From Bradyrhizobium sp. AUGA SZCCT0283 (GTDB lineage Bacteria > Pseudomonadota > Alphaproteobacteria > Rhizobiales > Xanthobacteraceae): a stretch of 64,000 bases of DNA. This document shows positions 1 to 8,916 of this stretch, one piece after another. The position numbers and the translations under genes were made by a program. The notes beneath the pieces were generated by a model that saw only the letters and a list, made by a program, of their open reading frames with translations, had not been told where the DNA came from and did not search any database. The DNA lies in NCBI RefSeq assembly GCF_018130385.1, contig NZ_JAFCLU010000011.1:124001-188000 (forward strand). The letters run 5' to 3'. Position 1 is the first letter of the stretch, and every line of letters starts with the position of its first letter.

Positions 1-361
1 CGACGCCACGCTGACCTTTCCGCAAACGCTGGTGCTGAGATACAGCCAGCTCGAGCCGGAGGAACGCCGCAACCCGCAGGTGGCCGGCGATTATGCCAAA
101 TGGTTCCTCGGCCGGCTGCGCGCTGTCGAGGCAGCCACTGCGAACGCGGAATTCCTCTGTGCCGGCCGTTTTACCGCCGCCGATATCGTCAACGGCTATG
201 CATTGCGGCTGGCCGGCAATATCGGTCTCGCGAAGGATTTTGGCCCCAATGTTGCCGCCTATTGGGCCCGGTTGCAGGAACGTGACGGGTACAAGCGCGC
301 CGTTGCGGCGGAACGCAAGGCCGGCGTCGAGCAGAATGTGGCGCCACGGATCCGGGCCTGA
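1..361 (+). CDS. Glutathione S-transferase family protein, C-terminal part
   Basis: The reading frame is open from the first complete codon (base 2) to a TGA-type stop at 361, so this is the 3' end of a gene that starts before the window. The visible ~119 residues are mostly helical and carry the pattern of a GST C-terminal domain: a segment with FLGRLRAVEAA, then FLCAGRFTAADI followed by a hydrophobic stretch, the place of the N-capping box and hydrophobic staple (T-A-A-D-I) of GSTs. The glutathione-binding thioredoxin-fold half is outside the window, so the substrate cannot be suggested. It ends 116 bp before the AraC regulator on the same strand. Confidence 0.75.
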   Translation, partial: DATLTFPQTLVLRYSQLEPEERRNPQVAGDYAKWFLGRLRAVEAATANAEFLCAGRFTAADIVNGYALRLAGNIGLAKDFGPNVAAYWARLQERDGYKRAVAAERKAGVEQNVAPRIRA

Positions 362-476
362 AGAGGGGCCGATCCGGGCCTTCGAATTAACCTTTTCCAG
401 TCGGTGACAGACACCGAATTTCCGCTATGGTTGACCCCATCGCAGCGGCCAGAGAGCCGCGCGAGGAGGACGAACC

Positions 477-1298
477 ATGGACGATGTCGGCCGCAAATCG
501 GGCCACCTGATGCTGATCACTCCGGAGCGCGTGTTCTACGCCGGCCTGCTCGGCCGGCCCCGGCAACGCTGCTCGGGCGGGTTCAACATCTATGTCGCGC
601 TTGAGGGCGGTCTCTGGCTCACCACCGCCGATGGTCGTGAAACCCATGGCGAAATGGTCGCCCTGTTGCCGAACATCAGGCACACCATCGCCAGCGATTA
701 TCGTTCGGTGCTCAGCGTCGTAATCGAGCCGGAGAGCGTTCGCCCCGGTGCGCTGGAAGATCTCGCCGGGCGCCTCGCCGGCCCTGAAGGCGAAGCTTTC
801 ACCAGCCGCATCCGCGCTGCCTATCGCGAACTGCGCGAACATCACGCAGGCGACGAGTTCTCCAGCGCCGAATTCGATCTCCTGTGTCTTGGCGAGGCCC
901 TGCCGCAGCGCATGCTCGATCCGCGCGTGGCGCGCGCGATTCTGCAGATCGGAAAATTCTCCGGCGAGCCGGTGACGGCGGCGAGTTGCGCCGCGGAGGC
1001 CGGCCTGTCGCCTTCGCGCTTCCTGCACCTGTTCAAGGAAGAGACCGGAATTTCCTTCCGCTCGTTCCGCGCCTGGAAACGGGCGCGGCATCTGCTGCAT
1101 TTCGCCAACCAGGACATCAACCTCGCGCATCTCGCGCAGGATATCGGCTATCCCGACTCCACGCATTTCAGCCACTCGATCCGCCGCTTCTATGGCTTGA
1201 AGCCGCGCGCGATCTTTTCAGGTTCGCGCGATCTGGCGATCTACAGCCACCGCCATGCCGCCGCCGGCAATAGCGGGTGGACGCAAGAAGCCGGCTGA
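477..1298 (+). CDS. AraC family transcriptional regulator
   Basis: A 273-residue protein. The N-terminal ~150 residues look like a cupin-type sensing domain (FNIYVALEGGLWLTTADGR). The C-terminal ~100 residues carry the double helix-turn-helix of AraC/XylS proteins: ASCAAEAGLSPSRFLHLFK for the first helix pair and AQDIGYPDSTHFSHSIRRF followed by GLKPRAIF for the second. The start is supported by GAGGAGGA 8 bases upstream. It lies just ahead of the beta-keto acid cleavage enzyme and carboxylase genes on the same strand and is the obvious candidate regulator of that block, but the inducer is unknown. Confidence 0.88.
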   Translation: MDDVGRKSGHLMLITPERVFYAGLLGRPRQRCSGGFNIYVALEGGLWLTTADGRETHGEMVALLPNIRHTIASDYRSVLSVVIEPESVRPGALEDLAGRLAGPEGEAFTSRIRAAYRELREHHAGDEFSSAEFDLLCLGEALPQRMLDPRVARAILQIGKFSGEPVTAASCAAEAGLSPSRFLHLFKEETGISFRSFRAWKRARHLLHFANQDINLAHLAQDIGYPDSTHFSHSIRRFYGLKPRAIFSGSRDLAIYSHRHAAAGNSGWTQEAG

Positions 1299-1364
1299 TG
1301 CGGGACGCATGATCGCGCTGGATATTTTCGCTACTCCTCGCGTCTCGCAATCGAAGGCTGATCC

Positions 1365-2231
1365 ATGGGCGACAAGGCCGTCATTACCTGCGCGCTGAAC
1401 GGCGTGCTGACCGATCCGAAGCAGCACAATGTGCCTGTCACGCCGGAGCAGATGGCGCGCGAGGCCAAGGCCGCGTTCAACGCCGGCGCCAGCATCATGC
1501 ATGTCCATCTGCGCCAGCAGGAGCCGAACAAGGGCCATCTGCCGTCCTGGGACGTCAGCGTCAGCAAGGAAGTTCAGCAGGCGATCCGCGAGGCTTGTCC
1601 CGGCGTCATCATCAACCACACCACCGGCACCTCGGGTCCGAAATATCAGGGCGCGCTCGATTGCGTGCGCGAGACGAGGCCTGAGATCGCGGCCTGCAAC
1701 GCAGGTTCGCTGAATTATCTGAAGGTGAAGTCCGACAACACCTGGGCCTGGCCGCCAATGATGTTCGATAACGCCGTCGAGAAGGTGCAGGACTATCTCG
1801 ACGTCATGAAGGAAGCGGGTACGATTCCCGAGTTCGAATGCTTTGACGTCGGCATCGTGCGCTGCGTCGGCATGTACCGGCAGACCGGCATGTATTCCGG
1901 CCCGCTCGAATATAACTTCGTGATGGGCGTCGCCTCCGGCATGCCGGCGGATCCGGACCTGCTGCCGATCCTGTTGAAGCTGAAACTGCCGGAAGCGCAT
2001 TGGCAGGTGACCGCGATCGGCCGCGCCGAAATCTGGCCGCTGCACCAGCGCTGTGCCGATCTCGGCGGGCATCTGCGCACCGGGCTTGAGGATACGTTCT
2101 ATCTCGGCGACGGCACCAAGGTGACCTCGAACGGGCAATTGATCGAAGCGATCGCCGCCTGCGCGCGGCGCGCCGGTCGCGAGATCGCGAGCCCGGTGGA
2201 AGCGCGGCAGATATTTGGGACGAAGCATTGA
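1365..2231 (+). CDS. Beta-keto acid cleavage enzyme (BKACE/DUF849 family)
   Basis: A 288-residue TIM-barrel protein of the family that includes 3-keto-5-aminohexanoate cleavage enzyme (Kce). Members condense a beta-keto acid with acetyl-CoA and split the product into acetoacetate and a new acyl-CoA. Family signatures seen are ITCALNGVLT at the N terminus, GASIMHVHLR with the metal-binding histidines, a central INHTTGTSG and the acidic EFECFDVG. The usual size is 270-310, so the gene is complete. The preceding AAGG fits the ATG. It sits between an AraC regulator and an acyl-CoA carboxylase, suggesting that its acyl-CoA product or acetoacetate feeds a CoA-ester pathway. The keto-acid substrate cannot be read from the sequence. 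Confidence 0.85.
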   Translation: MGDKAVITCALNGVLTDPKQHNVPVTPEQMAREAKAAFNAGASIMHVHLRQQEPNKGHLPSWDVSVSKEVQQAIREACPGVIINHTTGTSGPKYQGALDCVRETRPEIAACNAGSLNYLKVKSDNTWAWPPMMFDNAVEKVQDYLDVMKEAGTIPEFECFDVGIVRCVGMYRQTGMYSGPLEYNFVMGVASGMPADPDLLPILLKLKLPEAHWQVTAIGRAEIWPLHQRCADLGGHLRTGLEDTFYLGDGTKVTSNGQLIEAIAACARRAGREIASPVEARQIFGTKH

Positions 2232-2244
2232 CGATCGTGTCTAC

Positions 2245-2328
2245 CGTCATTGCGAGCGGAGCGAAGCAATCCATCTCGCGGCAAGGAAAGTATGGATTGC
2301 TTCGTCGCTTCGCTCCTCGCAATGATGC
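2245..2328. repeat. Intergenic palindromic repeat, family A copy 1
   Basis: A long imperfect inverted repeat. The left arm reads cgtcattgcgagcggagcga and continues to aagcaatcca. The right arm is its near mirror, ggattgcttcgtcgcttcgc followed by tcctcgcaatga. A second copy lies at 40737-40838. It fills the gap between the BKACE and carboxylase genes. Confidence 0.85.
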
Positions 2329-2340
2329 GCAGGAGAGTCC

Positions 2341-3957
2341 ATGGCTGTAATCGAATCCACCATCTCCCCCTCCAGCGCCGCCTATAAAGCCAACCGCGAC
2401 GGCATGCTGACGCTGATCACACGCATGCGCGCCCTCGAAGATCGCACACGGACCGCATCGGCAGCCGCCAGGGACCGCTTCCACAAGCGCGGGCAGTTGC
2501 TGCCGCGCGAGCGCGTGGCGCTGGTGCTTGACCCCGGTTCTCCCTTCATCGAACTGTCGACACTCGCCGGCTACATGTTCGACGTGCCAGATGCGGACAA
2601 AAGCGTGCCCGGCGGCGGCGTGATCGCGGGCATCGGTTTCGTCTCCGGCATCCGCTGCATGGTCAGTGCCAATGATTCCGGCATCGACGCCGGCGCGCTG
2701 CAGCCGTTCGGCCTCGACAAGACGTTGCGGGTGCAGGAACTGGCGCTGGAGAACAAGCTGCCCTATGTGCAGCTGGTCGAAAGCGCCGGTGCCAACCTGT
2801 TGCGCTACCGCGTCGAGGACTTTATCCGCGGCGGTAACATCTTTCGCAATCTGGCGCGGCTGTCGGCGGCGGGGTTGCCCGTCGTCACCGTGACGCACGG
2901 ATCGTCGACCGCGGGCGGCGCTTATCAAACGGGATTATCCGATTACATCGTGATGGTGCGGGGCCGCACCCGCGCCTTCCTCGCCGGTCCGCCGCTGTTG
3001 AAGGCCGCGACGGGCGAGATCGCAACGGAGGAAGAGCTCGGCGGCGCCGAGATGCACACCTCTATTTCCGGTCTCGGCGATTATCTGGCCGAGGATGACC
3101 GCGATGCGCTGCGTATCGCGCGCGACATCATGGCCAATCTGGAATGGGACCGGCCGCAGCCGGCGCAAGGAGCATTCAAACCGCCGCGCTACGATGCGGA
3201 GGAATTGCTCGGCATCATGCCGATGGACCACAAGCGTCCCGTCGACATGCGCCAGGCGATTGCCCGCTTCATCGACGATTCCGATTTCACCGAGTTCGGC
3301 GCCAATTACGGCCCGGCGACCGTGTGCGGCCATGCCCGCATCGAAGGGCAGGCGATCGGGATCATCACCAACAACGGCCCGCTTGATGTGCCCGGCGCCA
3401 ACAAGGCGACGCACTTTATTCAAGCCTGCTGCCAGTCGCGCACACCGATTCTGTATATGAACAACACCACGGGCTACATGGTCGGCAAGGCCTATGAGGA
3501 AGCCGGCATGATCAAGCACGGCTCCAAGATGATCCAGGCGGTGACCTCGGCGACCGTGCCGCAGATCACGATCTATTGCGGGGCCTCGTTCGGCGCCGGC
3601 AATTACGGCATGTGCGGCCGCGGCTTCCACCCGCGCTTCTGCTTCTCGTGGCCCAACGCCAAGACCGCCGTGATGGGCGGCGAGCAGGCGGCCGAAACCA
3701 TGGCGATCGTGACCGAGGCTGCAGCCATCAGGCGCGGCAAGCCGATCGAGAAGGAGAAGCTGGACGCCATGAAGGCGCAGATCACGGGCGTGTTCGACGG
3801 CCAGATGGACGTGTTCTCGACCAGCGCGCGGGTGCTCGACGACGGCGTGATCGATCCGCGCGATACCCGCGGCGTGCTCTCTGAGGTGCTGGCGATCTGC
3901 CGCGAGGCCGAGGCCCGCACGCCCCAGCGCATGCAATTCTCGGTCGCGCGGCCATGA
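2341..3957 (+). CDS. Acyl-CoA carboxylase carboxyltransferase (beta) subunit
   Basis: A 538-residue biotin-dependent carboxyltransferase that moves the carboxyl group from carboxybiotin to an acyl-CoA. Both crotonase-fold halves are present: the N-terminal half with GGGVIAGIGFVSG and FLAGPPLLKAATGE, and the C-terminal half with GASFGAGNYGMCGRGF and the WPNAKTAVMGGEQAA loop. The length and these motifs are closest to methylcrotonyl-CoA/geranyl-CoA carboxylase beta subunits rather than propionyl-CoA carboxylase. AGGAG precedes the ATG. Its stop overlaps the start of the alpha subunit gene by 4 bases. No isovaleryl-CoA dehydrogenase, methylglutaconyl-CoA hydratase or HMG-CoA lyase is nearby, so leucine breakdown is not supported by context and the substrate is left open. 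Confidence 0.88.
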   Translation: MAVIESTISPSSAAYKANRDGMLTLITRMRALEDRTRTASAAARDRFHKRGQLLPRERVALVLDPGSPFIELSTLAGYMFDVPDADKSVPGGGVIAGIGFVSGIRCMVSANDSGIDAGALQPFGLDKTLRVQELALENKLPYVQLVESAGANLLRYRVEDFIRGGNIFRNLARLSAAGLPVVTVTHGSSTAGGAYQTGLSDYIVMVRGRTRAFLAGPPLLKAATGEIATEEELGGAEMHTSISGLGDYLAEDDRDALRIARDIMANLEWDRPQPAQGAFKPPRYDAEELLGIMPMDHKRPVDMRQAIARFIDDSDFTEFGANYGPATVCGHARIEGQAIGIITNNGPLDVPGANKATHFIQACCQSRTPILYMNNTTGYMVGKAYEEAGMIKHGSKMIQAVTSATVPQITIYCGASFGAGNYGMCGRGFHPRFCFSWPNAKTAVMGGEQAAETMAIVTEAAAIRRGKPIEKEKLDAMKAQITGVFDGQMDVFSTSARVLDDGVIDPRDTRGVLSEVLAICREAEARTPQRMQFSVARP

Positions 3958-5927
3958 GCGGGATAGCGATGAAGCGGACGCCGTTCTTCAAGATTCTCGT
4001 CGCCAACCGCGGCGAGATCGCGCTGCGGATCATGCGCACCGCGCGCCAGCTTGGCTATGGCGTGGTCGCCGTCTATTCGGATGCCGACCGCGACGCCCTG
4101 CATGTGCGTGAGGCGGATCAGGCGGTCCGGATCGGCGAGGCGCTGCCGGCGCAATCCTATCTGAAGATCGACGCAATCATTACCGCCGCCAAGGCCAGTG
4201 GCGCCGGCGCGGTGCACCCGGGCTATGGCTTCCTCGCCGAGAACGAAGATTTCGCACAGGCCTGCCGCGAGGCCGGGTTGGTTTTCATCGGCCCTTCGCC
4301 GGAGGCGATCCGGGCAATGGGCAACAAGGCGGGCGCCAAGGACATCATGCAAAAGGCCGGTGTGCCCTGTGTACCCGGCTATCAAGGCGCGGACCAGAGC
4401 GATGCCGGGATGCTGGCGGAAGCCAACAAGATCGGCTTCCCCGTCATGATCAAGGCGGTCGCCGGCGGCGGCGGGCGCGGCATGCGGCTGGTCGCGGACG
4501 CCGAGGCATTTCCGGATGCGCTGCGCAGCGCAAGGTCGGAGGCGCAGGGCGCTTTCGGCGACCCCGCCATGATCCTGGAGCGCGCCATCGTCGATCCACG
4601 CCATATCGAAATCCAGGTGTTCGGCGACCGCTACGGCAACGCCATCCATCTCGGCGAGCGCGATTGTTCGGTGCAGCGCCGGCACCAGAAGGTTATCGAG
4701 GAAGCGCCGTCGCCGAAGGTGACGCCGGAACTGCGGGCTCGGATGGGCGCGGTCGCGGTCGCTGCGGTCAAGTCGCTTAGTTATGAGGGCGCAGGCACGC
4801 TCGAATTCCTGCTCGACCAGAGCGGCGAGTTCTATTTCATGGAAATGAACACGCGGCTGCAGGTCGAGCATCCCGTCACCGAGGCGATCACCGGGCTTGA
4901 TCTGGTCGAGCTGCAGTTGCGTATCGCCGCGGGCGAGCCGCTGGGGCTCAAGCAGGAGGATGTCAAATTCACCGGTCACGCCATCGAGGTGCGGCTGTGT
5001 TCCGAGGATGCGGGCCATGATTTCGTGCCGCAGTCCGGCAAAATGGCGCTGTGGCAGATGCCGGATGGCGTCCGCGTCGAGCACGCGCTACAATCCGGCT
5101 CCGTAATCCCGCCGTTCTATGATTCAATGATCGCCAAGATCATCAGCCACGGCGCCGATCGCAACGAGGCGCGGGGCCGGCTGATCTGCGGGCTGGAGCA
5201 GACGGCCGCGTTCGGCGTCACCACCAATCAGGGATTTCTGATCTCCTGCCTGCGCCATCCTGGCTTCGCCAAGGGTGAAGCGACCACAGCTTTCATCGGC
5301 AATCATCGCGAAGAGTTGCTGGCGCCGTGTGCGGACGATGCGGGCGCGGCACTGGCGGCGTTGCTGCTATACGTCACCAATCCGCATGCGCCGCCCTGGC
5401 GCAGCGGGCGCAGTCTGGCGGCGACGTTTCCTCTGACGATGCGGATCGATCTTGGCCGGGGCGTGCTGGAGGTGGATATCGTACGTGAACGCGATGGAAG
5501 CTATGTCGCGAGCCTCGGCGGCGAACAGCGTTTCGATATTGACGAACTCGACCGCGATACAATCCGCTTCCGCACCGACGGCATGATGGAGTCTGCGCGT
5601 TTCCTGCGCGATGGCGACCGCCTGTATATCCTGCATCGCGGTACCACGATTGCCGTTCGCGACCTGACGCTTGCAGCACCGGAATCCGCGTCTGCCGCCG
5701 GCGGCGACGGCAAGGTGCGCGCGGCGATGAATGGCCGCGTGGTGGCCGTGCTGGTCAAGCCCGGTGAGCGGGTGGCGTCCGGTCAGCCCGTGATGACGCT
5801 GGAGGCGATGAAGATGGAGCACGTGCACACGGCGGGTGTCGCGGGCACGGTTTCGTCCATCGACGTGGCCGAGGGTGAGCAGGTGACGACCGGCAGGATC
5901 GTGGTGGAGATTGCGGGGACTGCGTAG
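3954..5927 (+). CDS. Acyl-CoA carboxylase biotin carboxylase/BCCP (alpha) subunit
   Basis: A 657-residue protein with the layout biotin carboxylase, linker/BT domain, biotinyl domain. The N terminus has FFKILVANRGEIALRIMRTA. The ATP-grasp part has MIKAVAGGGGRGMRLV near residue 170 and the active-site stretch EMNTRLQVEHPVTEAITGLD near 300. The C terminus has the biotin attachment motif EAMKM with the modified lysine at about residue 620. It carboxylates its own biotin with ATP and bicarbonate and hands it to the upstream beta subunit. The start overlaps the beta gene (ATGA); a second in-frame ATG at 3969 is also possible. The size and order are those of MCC-type alpha subunits. Confidence 0.9.
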   Translation: MSGIAMKRTPFFKILVANRGEIALRIMRTARQLGYGVVAVYSDADRDALHVREADQAVRIGEALPAQSYLKIDAIITAAKASGAGAVHPGYGFLAENEDFAQACREAGLVFIGPSPEAIRAMGNKAGAKDIMQKAGVPCVPGYQGADQSDAGMLAEANKIGFPVMIKAVAGGGGRGMRLVADAEAFPDALRSARSEAQGAFGDPAMILERAIVDPRHIEIQVFGDRYGNAIHLGERDCSVQRRHQKVIEEAPSPKVTPELRARMGAVAVAAVKSLSYEGAGTLEFLLDQSGEFYFMEMNTRLQVEHPVTEAITGLDLVELQLRIAAGEPLGLKQEDVKFTGHAIEVRLCSEDAGHDFVPQSGKMALWQMPDGVRVEHALQSGSVIPPFYDSMIAKIISHGADRNEARGRLICGLEQTAAFGVTTNQGFLISCLRHPGFAKGEATTAFIGNHREELLAPCADDAGAALAALLLYVTNPHAPPWRSGRSLAATFPLTMRIDLGRGVLEVDIVRERDGSYVASLGGEQRFDIDELDRDTIRFRTDGMMESARFLRDGDRLYILHRGTTIAVRDLTLAAPESASAAGGDGKVRAAMNGRVVAVLVKPGERVASGQPVMTLEAMKMEHVHTAGVAGTVSSIDVAEGEQVTTGRIVVEIAGTA

Positions 5928-5930
5928 CTC

Positions 5931-6012
5931 CGTAGGGTGGGCAAAGGAGCGCAGCGACGTGCCCACCATTCTCGCTGTGCGCGAGAGCACGCTGCGCTTT
6001 GCCCACCCTACA
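5931..6012. repeat. Intergenic palindromic repeat, family B copy 1
   Basis: An inverted repeat with left arm cgtagggtgggcaaaggagc and right arm gcgctttgcccaccctaca. It lies between the convergent carboxylase alpha and oppF-like genes. The TAG stop of the latter (6010-6008) is the CTA inside the right arm. Other copies are at 20910-20997, 31547-31643 and, diverged, 14656-14738. Confidence 0.88.
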
Positions 6013-7009
6013 AGATTTGCTCCGGTCGCCCGGTGCCCTCATTCAGCCAGCACGCCACCTCGTGCCGCTCGCCGGCCCCCGCCAGCGCCGGCCGCTCCAC
6101 CTTGCAGCGGTCCATGGCGTAGCGGCAGCGGGTGTGGAAGGCGCAACCTGATGGCGGGTTGATCGGGCTTGGGACGTCGCCGTCGACCATGGGCGCAAGG
6201 CGCTTTGCCTTGGGATCGGCGATCGGGACCGAGGCCAGCAATGCCTGCGTATAGGGATGGCGCGGGTTGGCAAACAATTCGGTCTTGTCCGCGATCTCGA
6301 CGATGCGCCCGAGATACATCACCGCGACGCGGTGGCTGATATGGGCGACGACGGCAAGGTCATGGGCGATGAACAAATACGAAAAGCCGTTCTTGCGTTG
6401 CAGGTCGATCAACAGGTTGATCACCTGCGCCTGGATCGAGACGTCGAGCGCCGAGACCGGCTCGTCGCACACGATCAGGCTCGGCCCAAGTGACAACGCC
6501 CGCGCGATGCAGATGCGTTGCCGTTGCCCGCCGGAGAACTGGTGCGGATAATTCTTCATCTGGTCGGCTCTGAGACCGACCTGCGCAAACAGTTCGGCGA
6601 CGCGCTCCTGTTGCGCGCGACCGGTTGCGAGGCCGTGGACGCTGAGCGGCTCGCCGACGATATCGCCCGCGGTCATGCGCGGATTGAGCGAAGCAAATGG
6701 GTCCTGGAACACGATCTGCATCGAGCGCCGATGCGGTCGCATCTCGGCCTTGCTCAAACCGGTGATATCGATGCCGTTGAGCTTGATCGCGCCAGAGGAC
6801 GGCTCCACCAGCCGGAGCACGCTGCGCGCGACCGTCGATTTGCCGCAGCCGGATTCGCCGACCAGCCCCAGCGTCTCGCCCTTGCCGACCGAAAAACTGA
6901 CGCCGTCCACCGCATGCACGGTGCCGACGCGCCGCCGCAGAACGCCGCCGCGCACCGCGTAATGCTTGACGAGGTCGGTGACTTCGAGCAGGGGATGTTG
7001 ATCTGTCAT
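6008..7009 (-). CDS. Oligopeptide/dipeptide ABC transporter ATP-binding protein (OppF/DppF type)
   Basis: A ~333-residue ATPase with Walker A GESGCGKST, signature motif FSGGQRQRICIARAL and Walker B LIVCDEPVSALD. The C-terminal oligopeptide/dipeptide extension has NPPSGCAFHTRCRYAMDRC, a cysteine-rich stretch that in OppD/DppD-type proteins can hold an iron-sulfur cluster. I chose the ATG at 7009 (MTDQHPLLEV) because it overlaps the stop of the upstream ATPase gene as ATGA; a longer frame reaches 7042 but has no support. It is the last gene of the operon 11597 to 6008. The stop codon falls in a palindromic repeat. Confidence 0.92.
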   Translation of the reverse strand: MTDQHPLLEVTDLVKHYAVRGGVLRRRVGTVHAVDGVSFSVGKGETLGLVGESGCGKSTVARSVLRLVEPSSGAIKLNGIDITGLSKAEMRPHRRSMQIVFQDPFASLNPRMTAGDIVGEPLSVHGLATGRAQQERVAELFAQVGLRADQMKNYPHQFSGGQRQRICIARALSLGPSLIVCDEPVSALDVSIQAQVINLLIDLQRKNGFSYLFIAHDLAVVAHISHRVAVMYLGRIVEIADKTELFANPRHPYTQALLASVPIADPKAKRLAPMVDGDVPSPINPPSGCAFHTRCRYAMDRCKVERPALAGAGERHEVACWLNEGTGRPEQIL

Positions 7010-8019
7010 GGCGCGCCCACCAATTCCGCTGCCCGCCAGCACGCCGCGAAGTGGTCACCGCCGACTTCCTGCAGTGGCGGGTATTCTGCGCGGCAGCGAT
7101 CAACGGCGAGGCTGCAGCGCGGCGCAAAGGCGCAGCCCGGCGGCAGGTTCGTCAGCGACGGCACCATGCCGGGAATCTCGGTCAGCCGCGCATCGGTCTT
7201 CGCGCCGAACGAAATCACCGCCGGCATCGAGGCCATCAGCCCGCGTGTGTAGGGATGCTTCGGATTCGCGAACAGGTCCTCTACCGTCGCTTCCTCGACC
7301 TTCTTGCCGGCATACATCACGATGACGCGCTGCGCCGTTTGCGCCACCACGCCGAGATCGTGCGTAATCAGGATCAGGCCGGTGCCGAGCGTCTTTTGCA
7401 GATCGACGATCAGCGCCAGGATCTGCGCCTGGATCGTCACGTCGAGCGCGGTAGTCGGCTCGTCCGCGATCAACAGCGCGGGCCGGCACGCTAAGGCCAT
7501 CGCGATCATCGCGCGCTGCCGCATCCCGCCGGAAAGCTGATGCGGATATTCATGCGCGCGGCGTTCCGGCTCGGGGATGCGGACCAGGCGCAGCATTTCG
7601 ACCGCCTTGGCCCACGTCTCCTTGGACGTCATTTCCCGGTGCAGGCGGAGCACTTCGGTGATCTGGTCGCCGATCCGCATCACGGGATTGAGCGAGGTCA
7701 TCGGTTCCTGAAAAATCATCGAGATCCGGTTGCCGCGGATCTTGCGCATCTCGGCCTCGTCAAGGCCGAGTAGATCGGTCCCTTCCAGCGTCACCGAGCC
7801 GCCGACCACCCGGCCCGGCGGGTCGGGCACCAGCCGCATCACCGACAGCGCGGTCACGCTCTTGCCGCAACCGGATTCGCCGACGATCGCCAGCGTCTCG
7901 CCGCGGCGGACGCTGAACGAGACGTCGTCGACCGCGCGGAACAGTCCCGAATTGGTGAAGAACACCGTCTGAAGGTTCTTCACATCGAGAACCGTGTCGT
8001 CCTTCTGCGCCTCGGTCAT
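7006..8019 (-). CDS. Oligopeptide/dipeptide ABC transporter ATP-binding protein (OppD/DppD type)
   Basis: A 337-residue ATPase with Walker A GESGCGKSV, signature LSGGMRQRAMIAMAL and Walker B LLIADEPTTALD. The C-terminal region has LPPGCAFAPRCSLAVDRC, again the cysteine-containing OppD extension. The reading frame is open upstream to 8751, but that part is the shadow of the permease gene. The true start is the ATG at 8019, which shares one base with the permease stop (TGATG). It works with the OppF-type ATPase as a heterodimer on the cytoplasmic face of the permeases. Confidence 0.92.
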   Translation of the reverse strand: MTEAQKDDTVLDVKNLQTVFFTNSGLFRAVDDVSFSVRRGETLAIVGESGCGKSVTALSVMRLVPDPPGRVVGGSVTLEGTDLLGLDEAEMRKIRGNRISMIFQEPMTSLNPVMRIGDQITEVLRLHREMTSKETWAKAVEMLRLVRIPEPERRAHEYPHQLSGGMRQRAMIAMALACRPALLIADEPTTALDVTIQAQILALIVDLQKTLGTGLILITHDLGVVAQTAQRVIVMYAGKKVEEATVEDLFANPKHPYTRGLMASMPAVISFGAKTDARLTEIPGMVPSLTNLPPGCAFAPRCSLAVDRCRAEYPPLQEVGGDHFAACWRAAELVGAP

Positions 8020-8912
8020 CAGCCGCGCTGCCTCGGGTCGAGGATGTCGCGCAAGGCATCGCCGAACAGATTGGTTCCGAACACCGCAAGGCTGATGGCG
8101 ACGCCGGGGAAGATCACCAGCCACGGCGCGGTGCGGACATATTCCGCCGCCGATTCCGACAGCATGCGCCCCCAGGACGGATAAGGCTCGGGAATGCCGA
8201 GGCCGAGAAACGACAGCGAGGCCTCGGTGAGAATGGTCGAGCCGAGCTGCGCGGTCGCCAGCACGATCAGGGGCGCCAGCGTGTTGGGCAGCACGTGACG
8301 GAGCGCGATGCGGGTCTCGCTCATGCCGATCGATTTGGCGGCTTCGACGAACGGCAGTTCGCGCAGCGCCAGCGTGTTGGCGCGGATCACGCGGGCGACC
8401 GTCGGAATCAGCGGGATCGCAATGGCGATGATCACGTTGGGCAGTGACGGTCCGAGCGCCGCCGTCATCACCAGCGCCAGCACCAGCAAGGGCAGGGCCT
8501 GCAGAATGTCGGTGATGCGCTGGAACAGCAGATCGACCCAGCCTGACAGATAGCCCGATGCGAGGCCGACCATGACGCCGATCGACGATCCCAGCACGGT
8601 GGCGCCGATGCCGACGGCCAGTGAGATCCGTGCGCCGTGGACGATCCGGCTCCAGACGTCGCGGCCGAATGAATCGGTTCCCATCCAGTGCCGGATGCTG
8701 GGTGCGGCCAGTCGTTGCGCGGAATCGACGCTGAGCGGATCGTAGCGGCAAATCAGGTCGGCCGAGATCGCCATCCAGACGAACATCACCATGATGACAA
8801 GGCCGATCGTGCCGAGCAGATAGCGTTGCGCCAGAAACAGCAGACGGCGCCAGCCATGCGTCGAATGGGCGCCGGCCCGTCTTAACTCGCTATCGAAGTT
8901 GATCGTGGCCAA
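8019..8912 (-). CDS. Oligopeptide/dipeptide ABC transporter permease (OppC/DppC type)
   Basis: A 297-residue inner-membrane permease. It has an N-terminal cytoplasmic stretch and TM segment (YLLGTIGLVIMVMFVWMAIS), the periplasmic sequence GTDSFGRDVWSRIVHGARIS that is diagnostic of the OppC/DppC branch, and the ATPase-coupling EAA loop with EAAKSIGMSETRIALRHVLP. It ends with a one-base overlap into the OppD-type gene and starts 4 bases after the OppB-type stop, so the genes are clearly translationally coupled. Confidence 0.93.
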   Translation of the reverse strand: MATINFDSELRRAGAHSTHGWRRLLFLAQRYLLGTIGLVIMVMFVWMAISADLICRYDPLSVDSAQRLAAPSIRHWMGTDSFGRDVWSRIVHGARISLAVGIGATVLGSSIGVMVGLASGYLSGWVDLLFQRITDILQALPLLVLALVMTAALGPSLPNVIIAIAIPLIPTVARVIRANTLALRELPFVEAAKSIGMSETRIALRHVLPNTLAPLIVLATAQLGSTILTEASLSFLGLGIPEPYPSWGRMLSESAAEYVRTAPWLVIFPGVAISLAVFGTNLFGDALRDILDPRQRG

Positions 8913-8916
8913 GCTG

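Noticed and set aside
2341..5927. Assignment as methylcrotonyl-CoA carboxylase of leucine degradation
   Set aside because: The subunits resemble that type, but none of the other leucine pathway genes is present, so I kept the generic name.
8020..8751. N-terminal extension of the OppD-like frame
   Set aside because: It overlaps the permease gene in another phase and is Arg/His-rich nonsense. The ATG at 8019 with TGATG overlap is the start.
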